Assembly (NCBI RefSeq): GCF_029784155.1
Contig: NC_073691.1
Location: 127,782,714-127,846,713, forward strand
Length of the DNA: 64,000 bases
From: Uranotaenia lowii
Taxonomy: Eukaryota; Arthropoda; Insecta; Diptera; Culicidae
Direction: 5' to 3'
Both the position numbers and the translations under genes were made by a program. A model generated the notes under the pieces. That model made no database searches, was not told the origin of the DNA, and worked only from the letters and a program-made list of their open reading frames with translations. This document shows, piece by piece, positions 33,238 through 45,119 of the stretch (the first letter of the stretch is position 1; each line of letters starts with the position of its first letter).

Positions 33238-33453
33238 GGCCGATGACATAGTGAGTGCGATGCGATGCGAATTGGCGGAAAATTTACGGACGCAGCCTAC
33301 GCGAACTCGAGCGGCGGAACAAATTGACATCTGCTTCGCCGCGTTGAGTATGTCAGGTTTAAGCGATTCACATACATTTTCATCAAATGTGGTTCACCGC
33401 ATTGAACCGCATTCACCGCATCGCATCGCATCGTATTCACTATGTCATCGGCC
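33238..33453. mobile_element. Harbinger-like MITE, TAA duplication
   Basis: GGCCGATGACATAGTGA is repeated inverted at the right end, with similarity continuing through CGATGCGATGCGA (about 34 bp in all). TAA flanks both sides (33235-33237, 33454-33456). It is 216 bp. A diverged relative is at 16560-16757. Confidence 0.85.
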
Positions 33454-33741
33454 TAAGATTCTCTTATGAAGTGGCGCCATAACAAAAATTAATGAAATTT
33501 ATAAGATTGTCTTATGACGCGAATGAATTCTGAAGATGAACGCCTACTTCAATGAGAGGTTGTTGCTTTTCATAAGAGATTCTTATGGAAACAGTAAATC
33601 ACTTTCTAATAAGAAAAATTCTCGATATTTCATGCTGAAAACATTCACTTTATTGTTTGCCAAATTCGTTTAAAATTAAATCCTTCATTGTGACCATCAG
33701 CAGCGCATCAACAGACGGCCCCATCAAGGTTTTTTTTGCCG

Positions 33742-33890
33742 CATCTTAATCTTCGACCTTTCGTTTTTTGCCGATCAGCTTGCTGAAAAGTAAACAAATA
33801 ATGTATTTTAGTTTACTAATATATTCAACGTTCACACCAAAAACATCAAATCGAACTTACCATTCCGGAGATAACAATAGCATTTAACAT
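33742..33890 (-). CDS. Possible two-exon micro-ORF inside the CACTCAG element
   Basis: The minus-strand ATG at 33890 reads MLNAIVISGM, then donor GTAAGT. After a 77-bp gap, acceptor TACTTTTCAG leads into QADRQKTKGRRLRCGK in the same phase, stopping after about 33 residues. Another frame across the second part contains the basic word KKRKVED. It may be chance; the splice-site placement is what makes it notable. Confidence 0.25.
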
Positions 33891-34138
33891 TGAAGGAAAA
33901 CTAAAATAACTATGAACTGGCGATTGCTTCGTACTGTTAGATGATGAAAAAAAACTGATGCTATGAATGAATGTGTTCATCATTTTTTCACAATGCCGTT
34001 TCTTCTATTTTTCATAAGAACATCGTATGAAAATTGAAAGAACTTCATAAGACTCTTATGAAAAATTAGTTTGGACGCAAAAAAGTGGTTCATATAAGAT
34101 GTATCTTATGAAATTTATAATAAGATTTCCTCTGAGTG

Positions 34139-35786
34139 AACTGTCAAAAGTCGTTCCAATCGAGCATAACCATTTTTACCATTTTAAATTTGTGGCAGGT
34201 ATTGCAATCTGTGTGACTGTGACTTTGAATTTTTTAATTGAAATTAATCAAGAATGCAGAGAAAATTCATTGGAGCAATACGGAAAGAAGCATTTAATTT
34301 TTATTTTAACAATTAACACAACGGAGCAGGCTTGTCAAAAGTCATCGTCATGAGGCGTGAAGCTGTGACTGTGAAGCCTCTTGGTCCGTCAAACTCAATT
34401 GACTGTTCCTTAACGACCAGTCACTTCGTTTGCCAGTCATTCATTCCCCATTCATTTGAAGCTAAAATAACAACCTAGTCAAGCAATTGCATTCAAACGA
34501 CCGATGACGAAAAAGAAACGCATTTATTATTATTGTTGCTCCTGCCAGCAAGCCGAAGACGACCGAAGAGGAACAAGAAAAGCATTTATTATTATTGTTG
34601 CTCCTGCCAGCAAGCTCGTTTTCAGTTTTTTATTGCTTTTGTTGCTCTCTGCCAGCAAGTCGTTCAATTAGTTGCACTCTAATTCTCCTTGACTCAGATT
34701 TGAAGGAAAACAATTCAAAATGCGCCAAAACTGGGGAAACTCAAATTTTGATTAGAACGGCAAAACTCAGAAATGAATAGTAGGGGGTTTCGTGAATTTT
34801 GAGTTGTTTTCAATCAGGCATCTTTAAGACGCGTTTGAACGGTCTGAGCCAAAACAACTCAGAATTTTTAAAATTTGGACACAGTTTCTAAAGGGATTAT
34901 ATTTTTTAAAAGAAATTAATTCAAATTTCGGACTACATAAAAAACAATTAAACAAATCCGTCAAATATATTTATTTACCATCGTATTTTGTTTTCGCCGA
35001 AGTTGGTGAGTGGCAAACAACATTTTCTGCTGTTCGGGGAGTAGCAGTTGGTTGTTCTCCTGCCAATCAGACGAATTGTCCGATGGCGTACTCGATCCTG
35101 GGGGACATCCGTGTGGTATATTTGCTAGCCGGGACTTCCACCGATCCCAGCGTTAGTACAGGAGTTTTGTGGAACACAAAACCGAATCCGTCAGGAATAG
35201 ACCTGTTGAGGGAAAACTAGATTAGAAATCGCTTAAAACTAAGAAGAATCGTAAATTTTCAAATCTTACCCGTCGCATTTTTTTCGTTGTTGCTGATCAG
35301 CAGCAATCAATTCCCGCTGTTCGATAAGTAGCGCATATCTCTCCTTCGGCCAACAGACGAATTTCACAATGGCGTACTCGGTGGAGAGCTTCAGGTGTTA
35401 ACTGCCGTTCAGCCGGGAATTCACAAATCCAAATGACAAAAAGCTGCGCCGCATCCGGTGGAAATCAACCTAAAGAAAGGAACAAATAAGATAAATACAA
35501 CAAATAAAACCAACTATAAAATTTTACCCATCGCTGTCCGACTAACTTCTGTTTGAAAAACACTAACTTTTGTTTTCGAGACGCTCTGAGTTGTTTCCAT
35601 TCATTCTCAGTGAAATAATGTGCGTCGTCGATTAGTAAAAAAATTTCGCTACCTTTGAAGGAAAACAACTCAAAATTTTGAAGGAATCCAATTCAGTTGT
35701 TTTCATCTTCATACATGGTGCGACCGCTGAACTGAAATTATTCAGTGTCTGAATAATCTAAATTTACCGTGTATACCTGCCGTCAC
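34139..35786. other. Decayed exon-like duplicate and right end of a CACGGTAAA element
   Basis: Two related segments (about 35035-35100 and 35315-35385) share TGTTCG, CAGACGAATT and ATGGCGTACTCG. On the minus strand each is followed by a GTAAG/GTAAA donor-like site and preceded by a TTTAG/AACAG acceptor-like site; in-frame stops occur. AAATTTACCGTG at 35761-35772 followed by TA looks like the right end of a CAC-type element; its left end was not found. Words like AAAACAACTCAAAATTTT recur at 34700-34870 and 35650-35680. Confidence 0.35.
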
Positions 35787-36027
35787 CCTGTCAGGAACGT
35801 TTGCTCAATCGGGCCGATTGCAAAACAGAGTTGGCACCACTCGAATTCTAGCGGTTAGAATTCGATCCATTTTCGGTTCGATTTCCATCCGCCTGCTCGA
35901 TTGCTCGAAAACAGACGATATTTTTCGCATTGCTGCGATGAACAAAACGAAATACGAGCAGTTTTCGATCGCAGCAATCCGGGTGCGTGTTTTGTTTTGG
36001 TGCATGCGTGATTGTTGTGAAATTGTG
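35787..36027 (+). repeat. R1 module, copy in element A
   Basis: Shares TTTGCTCAATCGGGCCGATT, GAATTCTAGCGGTTAGAATTC and CTCGATTGCTCGAAAACAGA with 47626-47815 and, inverted, 59479-59715. It always lies at the CCCTGTCAGG end. Confidence 0.9.
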
Positions 36028-36051
36028 TTTTTCTAAATTTTTTGATTCTAA

Positions 36052-36216
36052 AGCCTAGTCCACACTAGGAGACGGTTCGTCTCGAGACGGTCTCAGCGTC
36101 TCCCATTTTCTTCGGGAGACACTGCGACCGTCTCATTTTTCCAACAACAACAACAGACAACAAAGTTCGTCTCATAACAAAAATCGCCGTTCATGTTGCC
36201 TAGTGTGGACTAGGCT
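36052..36216. mobile_element. MITE nested in element A, TAA duplication
   Basis: AGCCTAGTCCACACTAGG is exactly inverted at the right end (CCTAGTGTGGACTAGGCT). TAA occurs at 36049-36051 and 36217-36219. It is 165 bp. Confidence 0.88.
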
Positions 36217-36311
36217 TAAGCGAGTCGGGTACTGCTACGCCTTCAAATCATCCATCATGTTCCGGTGTTGTTTTGGATAAGGAGGAAATGGAACAAAATT
36301 TTCCTGCTCTA

Positions 36312-36545
36312 ATGACGCCGCATGGTGAGAAACAAATTAGCCAGAAGTCCCGGGATGTCACCACATAGTGCTTGCCCTTGCTGTTCCTAGCCTAACGGTG
36401 TGATGTCGCGAACGGAGTAATCTGACTGAAGCACAACAATGTGACCAGGCAGATGGTTGGATTTTGGAGCAAGCAGGGTTCGTTCCGGTGTTGCCAGACC
36501 GGAAACTTCCGGCATAGATGTGTCGAATGTTGCTCAATTCAAAGT
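36312..36545 (+). pseudogene. Exon-like module shared by elements A and B (copy A)
   Basis: Closely similar to 49118-49345, from ATGACGCCGCATGGTGAG through GTGCTTGCCC, TGATGTCGCG and TTGGAGCAAGCAGGGTTCG to GTCGAATGTTGCTCAA. After that point A and B diverge completely. The only frame with a run of sense codons ends in SGIDVSNVAQ. No family was recognised. Confidence 0.6.
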
Positions 36546-39500
36546 GGATCTAGTAACACCCCGTCCCGTCGAAAATCCGGTTGGTGTGGAGTTGATTTCA
36601 TGCCGCCAGAAAATAAAAAAGATCCCCTTTTGTGATCCGTCACCACTACGGAACTGCCTAGTTAAGTGTTACGAAGGTAAGTCATTTACGGTTCCTTAAA
36701 GTTATTCAATCATAGTAAACAAAACTCTGTTTATTTTTCAGAATCCAAAGCTATACCTTTGGGTAGAATAGAAATAACTTCGGATTGTACGATCTTGATT
36801 CGGTCGCGCAGTACACTAGATTTTGGTACAATCGCCCCCAAGTATTTTTGGAAGTGCTTTCCGACGACGAAGCCGCAGTTGGGGGTGGACGAATTCCGCA
36901 TGTACCAAACATTGCAGCGTTTCCAGATAGCCTAGCTTATGCCATTCGAGGTAAGAATTTAAGGAAATGAAGAACTTTTAACGTTTTCTTTGACGAAATC
37001 GAAATTCTTGTTATACCTATTAAGCCAAATCTGATATCTGAATTTTAATATGGAATCAGAAACTGAAATCTGTAGGTAATGAGAATCTGAACTGAACAGA
37101 TTTTTGTTTACAGAGTCAATTTATTCGGAGCCTGAAATCTTGTTTCATCTGTCTATTTATTTTTCAGGGTCATGCGGGGTAGCATGAAATAATACCAGAT
37201 CGTGGAAAATACATATACCCCGAGTTTCATAAAGGCGGACCCATTCACAAAAATCTGACAACAGTAAAAAAAAAACGAACTCATGAAGGCAGTTATGCCT
37301 TCTAGGACCCGTCACATTGGCATTAGCATCAGCAAAAAATCGATAATGTTGGCCGTGATCGATTGGATTAGGTGAGGTGAGTTGATGAAAAATATTACAA
37401 TACTATCTCACATGAGGTAAGTGCAAACAAAATCGTTTTCATACATCTAAAAAATCATATAAAAAAGTTCTTCAATGATTTCTGACGCCGGATGTTGATT
37501 TTTCGGATGTTTTTTTTTATGAAGCAAAAACTGCCTTGTTTGCACCTTACCCGTGTTTGCGATTTTCGCGGAGCACCTTATTTCCTTTTATCAAATTGAT
37601 AAAAGTTTAAAATAACGCAGTGAGTATTTATTTGATACAATATGATAGGATGGTAGTTCATAAAGTTATTGATGTATTTAACATAGTTTTTTTCTTTGTT
37701 CTGTTGCAGGAATGGCGTGACTGCTACTCAAATGAGATATCACACTTTGTTGGCATCGATCCGATACTGTAAGTAGGCAGCCTTCTTCTGGTGGAAACTT
37801 ACCAAGGGAGTTGCTGACTACCAGTAGAATAATGGCCAAGTGTACATAGGTGATCGGATGTTGCCCTCTATAGATTAATCTCGGCGATATCTTGTAACGA
37901 GCAATGTCCAGCATTGAAATGCTAAAAACAGCTAACTTTTTAAACAGAAATGTAATTTCTGATTCTGCCGATGATCAGCTGACCGGTGATACAGTTAAAC
38001 ATTCTCATTCTCCTCGATATCAGCACGAGAGAAGCTGGATCAAGGCCATCAGTTTATAAGGCCAGTACAATCATAATTGTCGCAATTTAGGGACGAATGC
38101 CCCATGTGTTAAAATCCTTTATGAAAAAAATGTCGTAATTAGAATGTTGGTTGAGATCGGTCAACATATGGGAGTGTTAACTGTTGTGGCAATTAATCAT
38201 CGGCATTCCGTTACATCTCAAATAATTTAATGAGGCGTTAATTGCACCATTGAGTAATCTGGTACTGACTGCTACTTTACAACACTGTGGAGTTAAGCTA
38301 CCATCAAAACGAACTTCTCAAAGTAGTACCAACAAACGGTTATGCATGTGTGATCCCGTGGCATGTGAAACTGTTCAAAGTTATAATTTTACTAAGCAAT
38401 TATTTATTGATTATACAAATTAAATACTGTCGTTCTATTTAAGGTTAATAGATTGTCACCATAAAATTCAAAATGAATCTTTTATTATTTGCTATCTTCC
38501 AGCAGATGTTTTTTGACCTACCGGGCAACAACGAACGGATTAACCTAACCAAGGAAATTAATGCCGGAATCATCATGTTCAAAAAATGCTTATCCAGTCG
38601 TGGAACGACACGATTAGTGACACCGTACTAGTGACGCTGTGCGCATTATACTCTCTGGTTGGTGAATTAATTTTTTTTTTCTATTTAATACTAATGTTTG
38701 GATGAAAATCTAAAATTGGCCGTGCTTGCAAGTCAAACGTACATTTTTTAGCATCTGATAAGCTATGAAGGGATGAAAGCTGTTTCAAACTACGAAGGTA
38801 AGTTGCGTTTTTGTTTTATTTAAATGTGGTGTATGCTTGCTAAACATAATATTTTTTTTAAATTTTAATAGATTTGTAATCTATTTATTTTATACGTTTT
38901 GTTAATTGGGTGTGTCGAATTGTGTTTATATAGTCAAAATAATCCTAATCATATGAAATCTTGAAACTGCAAATTTCAATGTAAATTTGAACATTCTTTA
39001 GATTCTTTTATTCTACATATTCTGGATTCCGACTAATAATCAGATTTTACATAAAATAAAAGCTATTTATATCTGAAATAATATTTTTTTTTCTCTTCCA
39101 GCTTGGTAGGAAACGAAAAAGCCGAACTACGTTCTCGTGACTAACAACGTTTTGGATTAATCATTTCTCGGAGATGCTTCTCCGTTAATGGAAATTTCGG
39201 CATACCGGGACATTCGGCCACGGACTGTCGTACCGTTTCCACCGTTTCATTCATACGATTTAAGGTTAATGAAACCTTCCATGAAATTGCACTACCTAGA
39301 GAAACACGACGGGTGTGTCGATAGATCGAACATTGCCGCAGACACAGCTGGCCAGTGGACCCGATGATCTCGATATCAGCCTTTAGAACTGGCAGAAAAA
39401 CAAACAAGTTAAAATCATGGCGGCTTCATCTGCTTCAACAAGTACTACATTGTACTATATACAATATAGCAAAATTTCATCCAGCTCAACTAGGAGATGC

Positions 39501-40789
39501 AACATCTATCTGGAATTCCCTTAGGTGAAGTCATCAAGTAATAAGTCTTCTAATGATGCTAACAGTTAACTGTTGTACCGGTGGTGAACATGAACACGAT
39601 GATGTTTTTGCCTGCTGGAAATAAGGTAATGATTTTTGTTTGGAATTGAATTGAACATAAAAACGTTCCTTCGTTTATATTAAACTATAAGTGAGGTTTG
39701 AGTAGTGAGAATATTACAGTCAGATATTTATAAGGTATCGAATTAACATGTTTCTGAATTTGTGAACAGGCCTTCATTGAAAAATCTATTATAGAAAAAT
39801 TCGAAGGAACATTCAATCACCATATTGGATTTTTTATTGAACAATACGTGAATAAGAAGTTTCCTAGTTTTGGGAATTTTTCAATATTTTCAACTCTTCC
39901 ATTATTCAATGTTTCGTAATACGTAATTCTCATTTACTAGTTCCAAAAAAATCAATGGATTATATATTTATTTTTTCCTTATCTAAATATTGTCAGGCAT
40001 TGACTTAAAATGATATTTCTAAAAGTTTTATTCCTACTTTAAAGTTCCTTCATTGACTAGGGCTATTTAGATTATTTTTGTGATTTCCGTGAGTAAAATA
40101 ATACAATCACCATTTGTCAATTACATTGATTGAAACATTAATTTATTGAGATTTGATAAAATTCCGGCTAAAAGAGTTTTAACAATTTCGATGACAACTG
40201 ATCCATTGATAAAATAAAAAAAAGAGAAAAATATTTCAAGTTTATCTTTTTAGGTTGGCAAAAGGCGCATCTTGGCCCGTCGAGAATCGTCGAGCGAAAA
40301 CTCATAATCTGCAATCTTCCGTGGCTTCCTGGTGGAAGAAAACAAATGTGGCAAAGAGGTTAATCCACCGATAAAACTTCGGAAAAGCAATTAATTGTGG
40401 TGTGGAGCCCCGAGACAATTGCTAAGCAATGACAAATTGCAACTTAACATAAAATATTTTCTGGCTAGGAAAAATGTACATTCTACAATAATAAGGCAGG
40501 AAGTGCATTTTCGTTTACTTATATTTCAGGCATCATTAGATTTGTATGATTCAAGAATCGCTAAGAAGAACAGCAGGGCTAGGCAGTTCAATTGAGACAA
40601 ATATATTCAGGCAGAAGGGCAAAGATTCAGGATTTGTCAACAGCAATTCTTTATTACCAAACAAATGATTTGAATTACTTCCGAATTAGCTTTAAATATT
40701 GGTATACTACTTACAACTGAGTTATAATGGATTGTATTCGTAAATTGTATGTAAATAAAAAAAATTGGAAAATAAAATAGATTCTAAAA

Positions 40790-41291
40790 TACTGGCAACC
40801 ATGGTAATCGGTCCAAAAACAATTCGAAAATCCGTTCGGTTTCAGCCCGAAAACGAACCGTTTGTTTTGGTATTTGAAATGCTCGATCCGTACAATCGGC
40901 CCGAAAATCTCTCGAAAATGCGTTCGGTTTCGGTTCGGATTCGGCCCGTTTGTTTTGACATTTGAAAGGCTCGATCCGTACGATCGGTCTGAAATTCGTT
41001 CGAAAATGCGTTCGGTTTCGGCCCGAAATCGGTCCTTCATTTCGGAGGGACGATGGCAATCGGCCCAGAAACGGTTCGAAAACCGTTCAGATTCGGTTGG
41101 AAAACGGTCCGCTTGTTTTGACATTTGATCTGCTCGAACTGGTTGAAAAAACTTATCGTCGCCCGAAAAAGTGTTTCATTTTCGCACGATTTTCTACTAA
41201 ACTCGGCCCGATTTCTTATACGATTTCGGACCGATCGAGCAGATGTACGGACAAAAATCGGGCCGTTTTCGGGCGATTTTTCCTGTCTGGG
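40790..41291 (+). repeat. R2 repeat array, copy in element A
   Basis: Tandem, diverged units built on ATCGGTCCGAAATCG-like and CGGTTCGAAAACCG-like words, ending in the common block GATCTGCTCGAACTGGTTG ... TTTTTCCTGTCTGGG. All frames stay open through the repeats, which explains several overlapping ORFs here. Confidence 0.85.
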
Positions 41292-41339
41292 CAGCAGCCG
41301 ATCGAAGTGTGAAGAGATTTGCCAGTCACTCTCAGGAGA

Positions 41340-42380
41340 AATTTTGACCATAGGTGATATGAAAAAAACCTAGCAATTGCTTTTGCTAAACTAAATCGAG
41401 CAGTCGAGCAGTCGCTTAAAGCAATTGCTTCGGTTGATATGAATAAAGTTTTTTTTGACAGCTGTTTTCTCTGTCAGGAGCTTTTACTTTTAGAACAAGC
41501 TAATTTGGTATGAATAAAGCCCAAATCTGAAGTAATCGCTCGACAAATCTCCTAGCAATAGCTTTATTTTCTAAGCATGCTCGGTAGCAGACTTTTCCAA
41601 TAAAAAATTCTTTAGCAATGTCATGAATTTATTAAATTAGCAATATTACACTTCAATACAATTCAAAAAGGCATTTTCAACATGGTTAAAGAAAACTCGG
41701 AGTGATAATCCAGCTTTTTTTTTTCATATTCCTGTCGTTGTATGAAATGATTCGTCTAAGATGAAACTAAACAAATCAATCAGTAAATATTCTAAATTAA
41801 AAATTCCGGCTAGAGTGGAAGAAGTCCCAATCGGCTTGAAGTTGGAAGAAAATTGTAATAATTTAAAACATAATTCAGACTTCCATATTTATATGATTTT
41901 TTTTATAATTCTAAGATTAAAAAAAAAATTAAATTAAGATGCGCGCCTATTGCCTATTTTTTATACATCGGATTATCCCGATTCGAATACGTGTGGGAGA
42001 GCTATGATAAATGTTAAAGTTAGGCCATTTGTCGTTTGACTATATTCGAATATGTATTCATTTTTCTTTAAACATCAACATACGAGCACGCAATAACCAA
42101 AAACTTTCCGGTCGTTCTTACACCCACCATCCGCACCGTCGACTTCATGGCTATTTTAGCCGGACTTTTAAATTTTCTGATCGTCTTTTTTCATTTAACT
42201 TTAGAAAACTTCAGATTCTGCTGGTTGGATAGCTCTATTTTTCGAAGCAAAAGCTATGTTCTAAGACTTTAGTACACATCCGCTAAGCAAATGTTTTTTC
42301 ATACCAAACTAAGCAAATGCTTTGGGCTTTTGCTTTGCTTGATTTCGAGCTAAGTAAAAGCTGCCGAAGCAACCCGCATA
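41340..42380. mobile_element. Probable foldback/MITE with AGCAAATGC words
   Basis: GATATGAAAAAAACCTAGCAATTGC near 41357 is loosely mirrored by GCAAATGTTTTTTCATACC near 42286-42304. Related AGCAATTGC / GCAAATGCTT words occur at both ends. Limits and target duplication are not clear, and there is no gene. Confidence 0.4.
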
Positions 42381-43243
42381 CTCAAAAACTGTATCTCTAA
42401 TAGTCTAAACCAAACATCTACTGCTCCAGAAAAAGTGATCGTCTCTATTAATGTAGCTGTTATATTGAACTTTACTTCGATATTGATAAGAACGAAACAA
42501 GAACGTTCATGTGAAAAGTGATGAAATCTGAAAAGGTGAACCAATGATATGGACGATAATTCAATTTTATCACTAATCGTAAAAATGATCAGCAACCGTT
42601 ACCCGCAGCGTTCATCTTTATGTCAAACTCCACGTCAAAAATGACCGAAAAGCAGGTCAGAGCTGCCAAATTTTAATGTTAACAAGTATTTGACCATTTT
42701 GTTCTACTAAATGTTTATTTAGTTAAATTTTATCGTTTTACTGAAGAGGCTTTAAACAAGAAGCGCCGTGTTGTGATTGGAATTTTGAATTTTGTGTCAG
42801 TGTAATTCCAATCGAGTAATAACCTGTCGAACTGAGTATTTGTCAGAAATAATAACTTACTACAGCAATTTTAGTACTTTGAAATTTCGAAAACTTGAAC
42901 TTCTTGAAGTCTTGTCGCAGTGTTACTAAGTATTAACTGTGGTTTTTACGAATTACTGTGGGAGAAATCAGATAGTCTATTTGTTTATGTAATCTAAAAA
43001 CATTTTACTATATAGTTCTATGATTCATGAAAAATCATAATAAATAATTCATTACAAATTTAAATATTGATTCAAATTTATTTGTAATTTTCTTATTGAT
43101 TCAGTTGGCATTGTTGGTGAATAAGTTATGGTTGTTATTATCAGAAATTATTTTTTCTCAAATCATATTAAAATTTGTATTAACATAGAAATATAAAAAA
43201 ATCTAAATTTTGAAAAATCCTCATACTTGGCACCACTGACTGT
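42381..43243. other. AT-rich non-coding DNA
   Basis: No gene, terminal repeat or RNA was recognised. Confidence 0.45.
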
Positions 43244-43327
43244 TTGATGTCGTTCGCGCGCGTGTTGTTTATCAATCGTTGCTTTGTTTTTTTGCATCTC
43301 GTCGGGGATCCTGCGACTGCGACAAAA

Positions 43328-43682
43328 ATGGATCGGAGTACGAAGGTCATTATTCCGAAGATTAAAAAGGAACACCAGTTTCCTTCCTCCAGCCATTCAG
43401 CAGCTCAACACTTCAACTACGGAGCCAGGAGGCTCATGAAAGTATCGAAACTTCCGGCAAGAGCAGCGGCGATGTCCGGGGAAATTTCACCACCCAGCCG
43501 CCGTGGGAACATCGGATTGCTGTTAGTAACAGGTAGGTGGATTGAGTTCTTAAAAAAATCAACAGTACCAGGCCAGTTAGCAGAACAGAAAAGAAAAAAT
43601 ATACAGGATATTGGAACTTATTTCACTTTTCGCATATTCCAGGTTATGGATGTCAGCTGTCACCACATCATTCGGAGTAGCC
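43328..43682 (+). CDS. Hypothetical two-exon small protein (about 82 residues)
   Basis: ACAAAAATGG is a good start context at 43328. The frame MDRSTKVIIPKIKKEHQF runs 68 codons to a GTAGGT donor after 43532. Acceptor ATATTCCAG at 43642 continues the codon to a stop after about 13 residues (GYGCQLSPHHSE). It is Ser/Arg/Lys-rich with no recognised domain. It may be a captured exon, like its neighbours, rather than a gene. Confidence 0.3.
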
Positions 43683-43739
43683 GGAAAGCCGTAAGAGTTC
43701 TTCGAATTGGATGGAGGATTAAATTTTATAAACATTAAA

Positions 43740-44860
43740 ACATTAAAGGTATGGATACAGATGACTAATTAATAAATAAATCATAAATATCCAAAATTAT
43801 TGGTTCTTTCACTTTCAATCCGAAAATTCCCGGTATTCACGAACGATTCCAAATAACGTACGCATAGCGTTGGAGAACGTTACGACAAATCTTTTCACGA
43901 CTTCAACCTTAAATGTCTCTTTAACAGCGAACTTCAAGAATTACTTTAACAATTACAGTTTGAAGTGCGAAATATGTTTACATGAGCGATTTTTGGATGT
44001 TATCTCAACTGTTTGATGAACAGTTCCTCCATATAAGTGCTTTAACAGTTTTTAACAATTACATAACCTAACAACATATTAAAAATACAATCAATTAGAA
44101 ATTCACGATTCGAGCAATGTATTCCACGGTTCATATAATCGTTTGCAAAGCGTTTTTTTACGCCTCATCAAATCGTCGTTTGACTATTTAAGAAATCGTT
44201 TGGTTACGATCCTTATTTATGCGGGAATTGCTAAACCTTATTCATACCACTACATGTGTATATAGGAGCTTCGCCAGTCGATGATGGAGAAATGTTGATT
44301 GTTGTCGTGCTTTATCCGTCATGCGAGTAGTGAGGCTCCGTCAATTGAGAATAGTGCCAGTCGTTTGATGAAACAAAACTAGTCGGGTCAAGCGTGACGG
44401 GCGAAATTTACCATCACTACAACGGAGAATAAATTAAATAATATTCACAAAACGAAAATCAACTTCACAATCTACGACATGATGCCTCTAGATATGGTGG
44501 TCTCTCTTTGGCAAAAAGTAGACGAGGGTTGGATGCGGAGGAGGAGCCGAAATTTGACAGCTGGCTGTTCGGCTGGCTGCTGGCTGGCTGGGATGCCAGG
44601 TGCTCTGATTTTTTGTAAAACACGAAGTTTTGCCAATCACCAAGCTATTGCTTAGACAAAGACTTCGCCTTGATTTTTGCAAATATAATTCATAGAATCG
44701 AAACAAAATCTTCCGGCTGAGCTCCGGGCTGGTAAGCAAAGCTGGAAGAAGTTGGACCTATAAACGACGGTGCCAGCTTTGTCGGTAGCGGTGAATAACA
44801 TTAATTTTGCATTACTTATGACAAATTTATGCTTATTCAAAACTTTTTTCTTTCAAAAGC
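43740..44860. other. Non-coding DNA between exon-like blocks
   Basis: No recognised gene. GGCTGGCTGCTGGCTGGCTG at 44570-44590 is a short simple repeat. Confidence 0.4.
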
Positions 44861-44864
44861 TATC

Positions 44865-45116
44865 TAGAAGCAGCAGAAAGTCATCGAATCGGATGGTAAC
44901 ATGGCGAGGCGTTACATTCCATCGTCCGAGAAGCGCCCTTCTGCAGGAACATCCGATCTTCATCGAGATGAAAAAGCTGCTTCAGGAGGACCCCCGTCTG
45001 TTGCCATCGCTGCTCCAGAAGATCCAATCGAGTAATCCGGATCTGATGGGTAGCATTTGGGAAAATCAGATGAAGTTTTTGGTACTTTTGAATGATGGGA
45101 CCGATGAGCTGAAATA
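44865..45116 (+). pseudogene. RAD23-like XPC-binding (STI1-type) domain fragment
   Basis: After acceptor-like TTTCTTTCAAAAG the frame reads into LLQEHPIFIEMKKLLQEDP, then RLLPSLLQKIQSSNPDLM and LVLLNDG. The spacing of F/M, P, LLP.LLQ.I, NP.L and LN matches the XPC-binding domain of the nucleotide-excision-repair protein RAD23. The frame stops at 45116 and neither the ubiquitin-like nor the UBA domain is present nearby, so this is an isolated exon copy. It is not within element A or B as delimited. Confidence 0.6.
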
Positions 45117-45119
45117 GGA

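Larger units (their letters stand above)
33206..34138. mobile_element. CACTCAG-ended element with CATAAG/CTTATG palindromes
   Basis: The ends CACTCAGAAAAAT and the complement of CACTCAGAGGAAAT match for the first seven bases. Words such as ATAAGATTCTCTTATGA, CATAAGAGATTCTTATG and CATAAGACTCTTATG recur near both ends. The immediate dinucleotides (CA left, AA right) do not match, so no target duplication is claimed. A Harbinger-like MITE is nested in its left part. Confidence 0.5.
35787..41291 (+). mobile_element. Element A: gene-capturing DNA transposon, 5.5 kb
   Basis: It starts CCCTGTCAGGAACG and ends TTTTTCCTGTCTGGG, giving imperfect TIRs of the form CCC[T/A]G[T/A]CAGGAA, with CA on both outer sides (35785-35786, 41292-41293). 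The left 240 bp (R1) also occur in B and C; the right 500 bp (R2) are tandem repeats seen in B and C. In between are exon-like blocks bounded by GTAAG and TTTCAG sites, for example about 36540-36675, 36742-36950, 39100-39410 and 40252-40420, and 3'-UTR-like AATAAA text near 40770. No transposase or known domain was recognised. Confidence 0.8.

Noticed and set aside
40711..41351. Several overlapping ORFs of 80-140 codons near the end of element A
   Set aside because: Both strands and all frames stay open because of the R2 repeat lacking stop codons. The same effect explains ORFs at 52904-53530 and 53439-53966.
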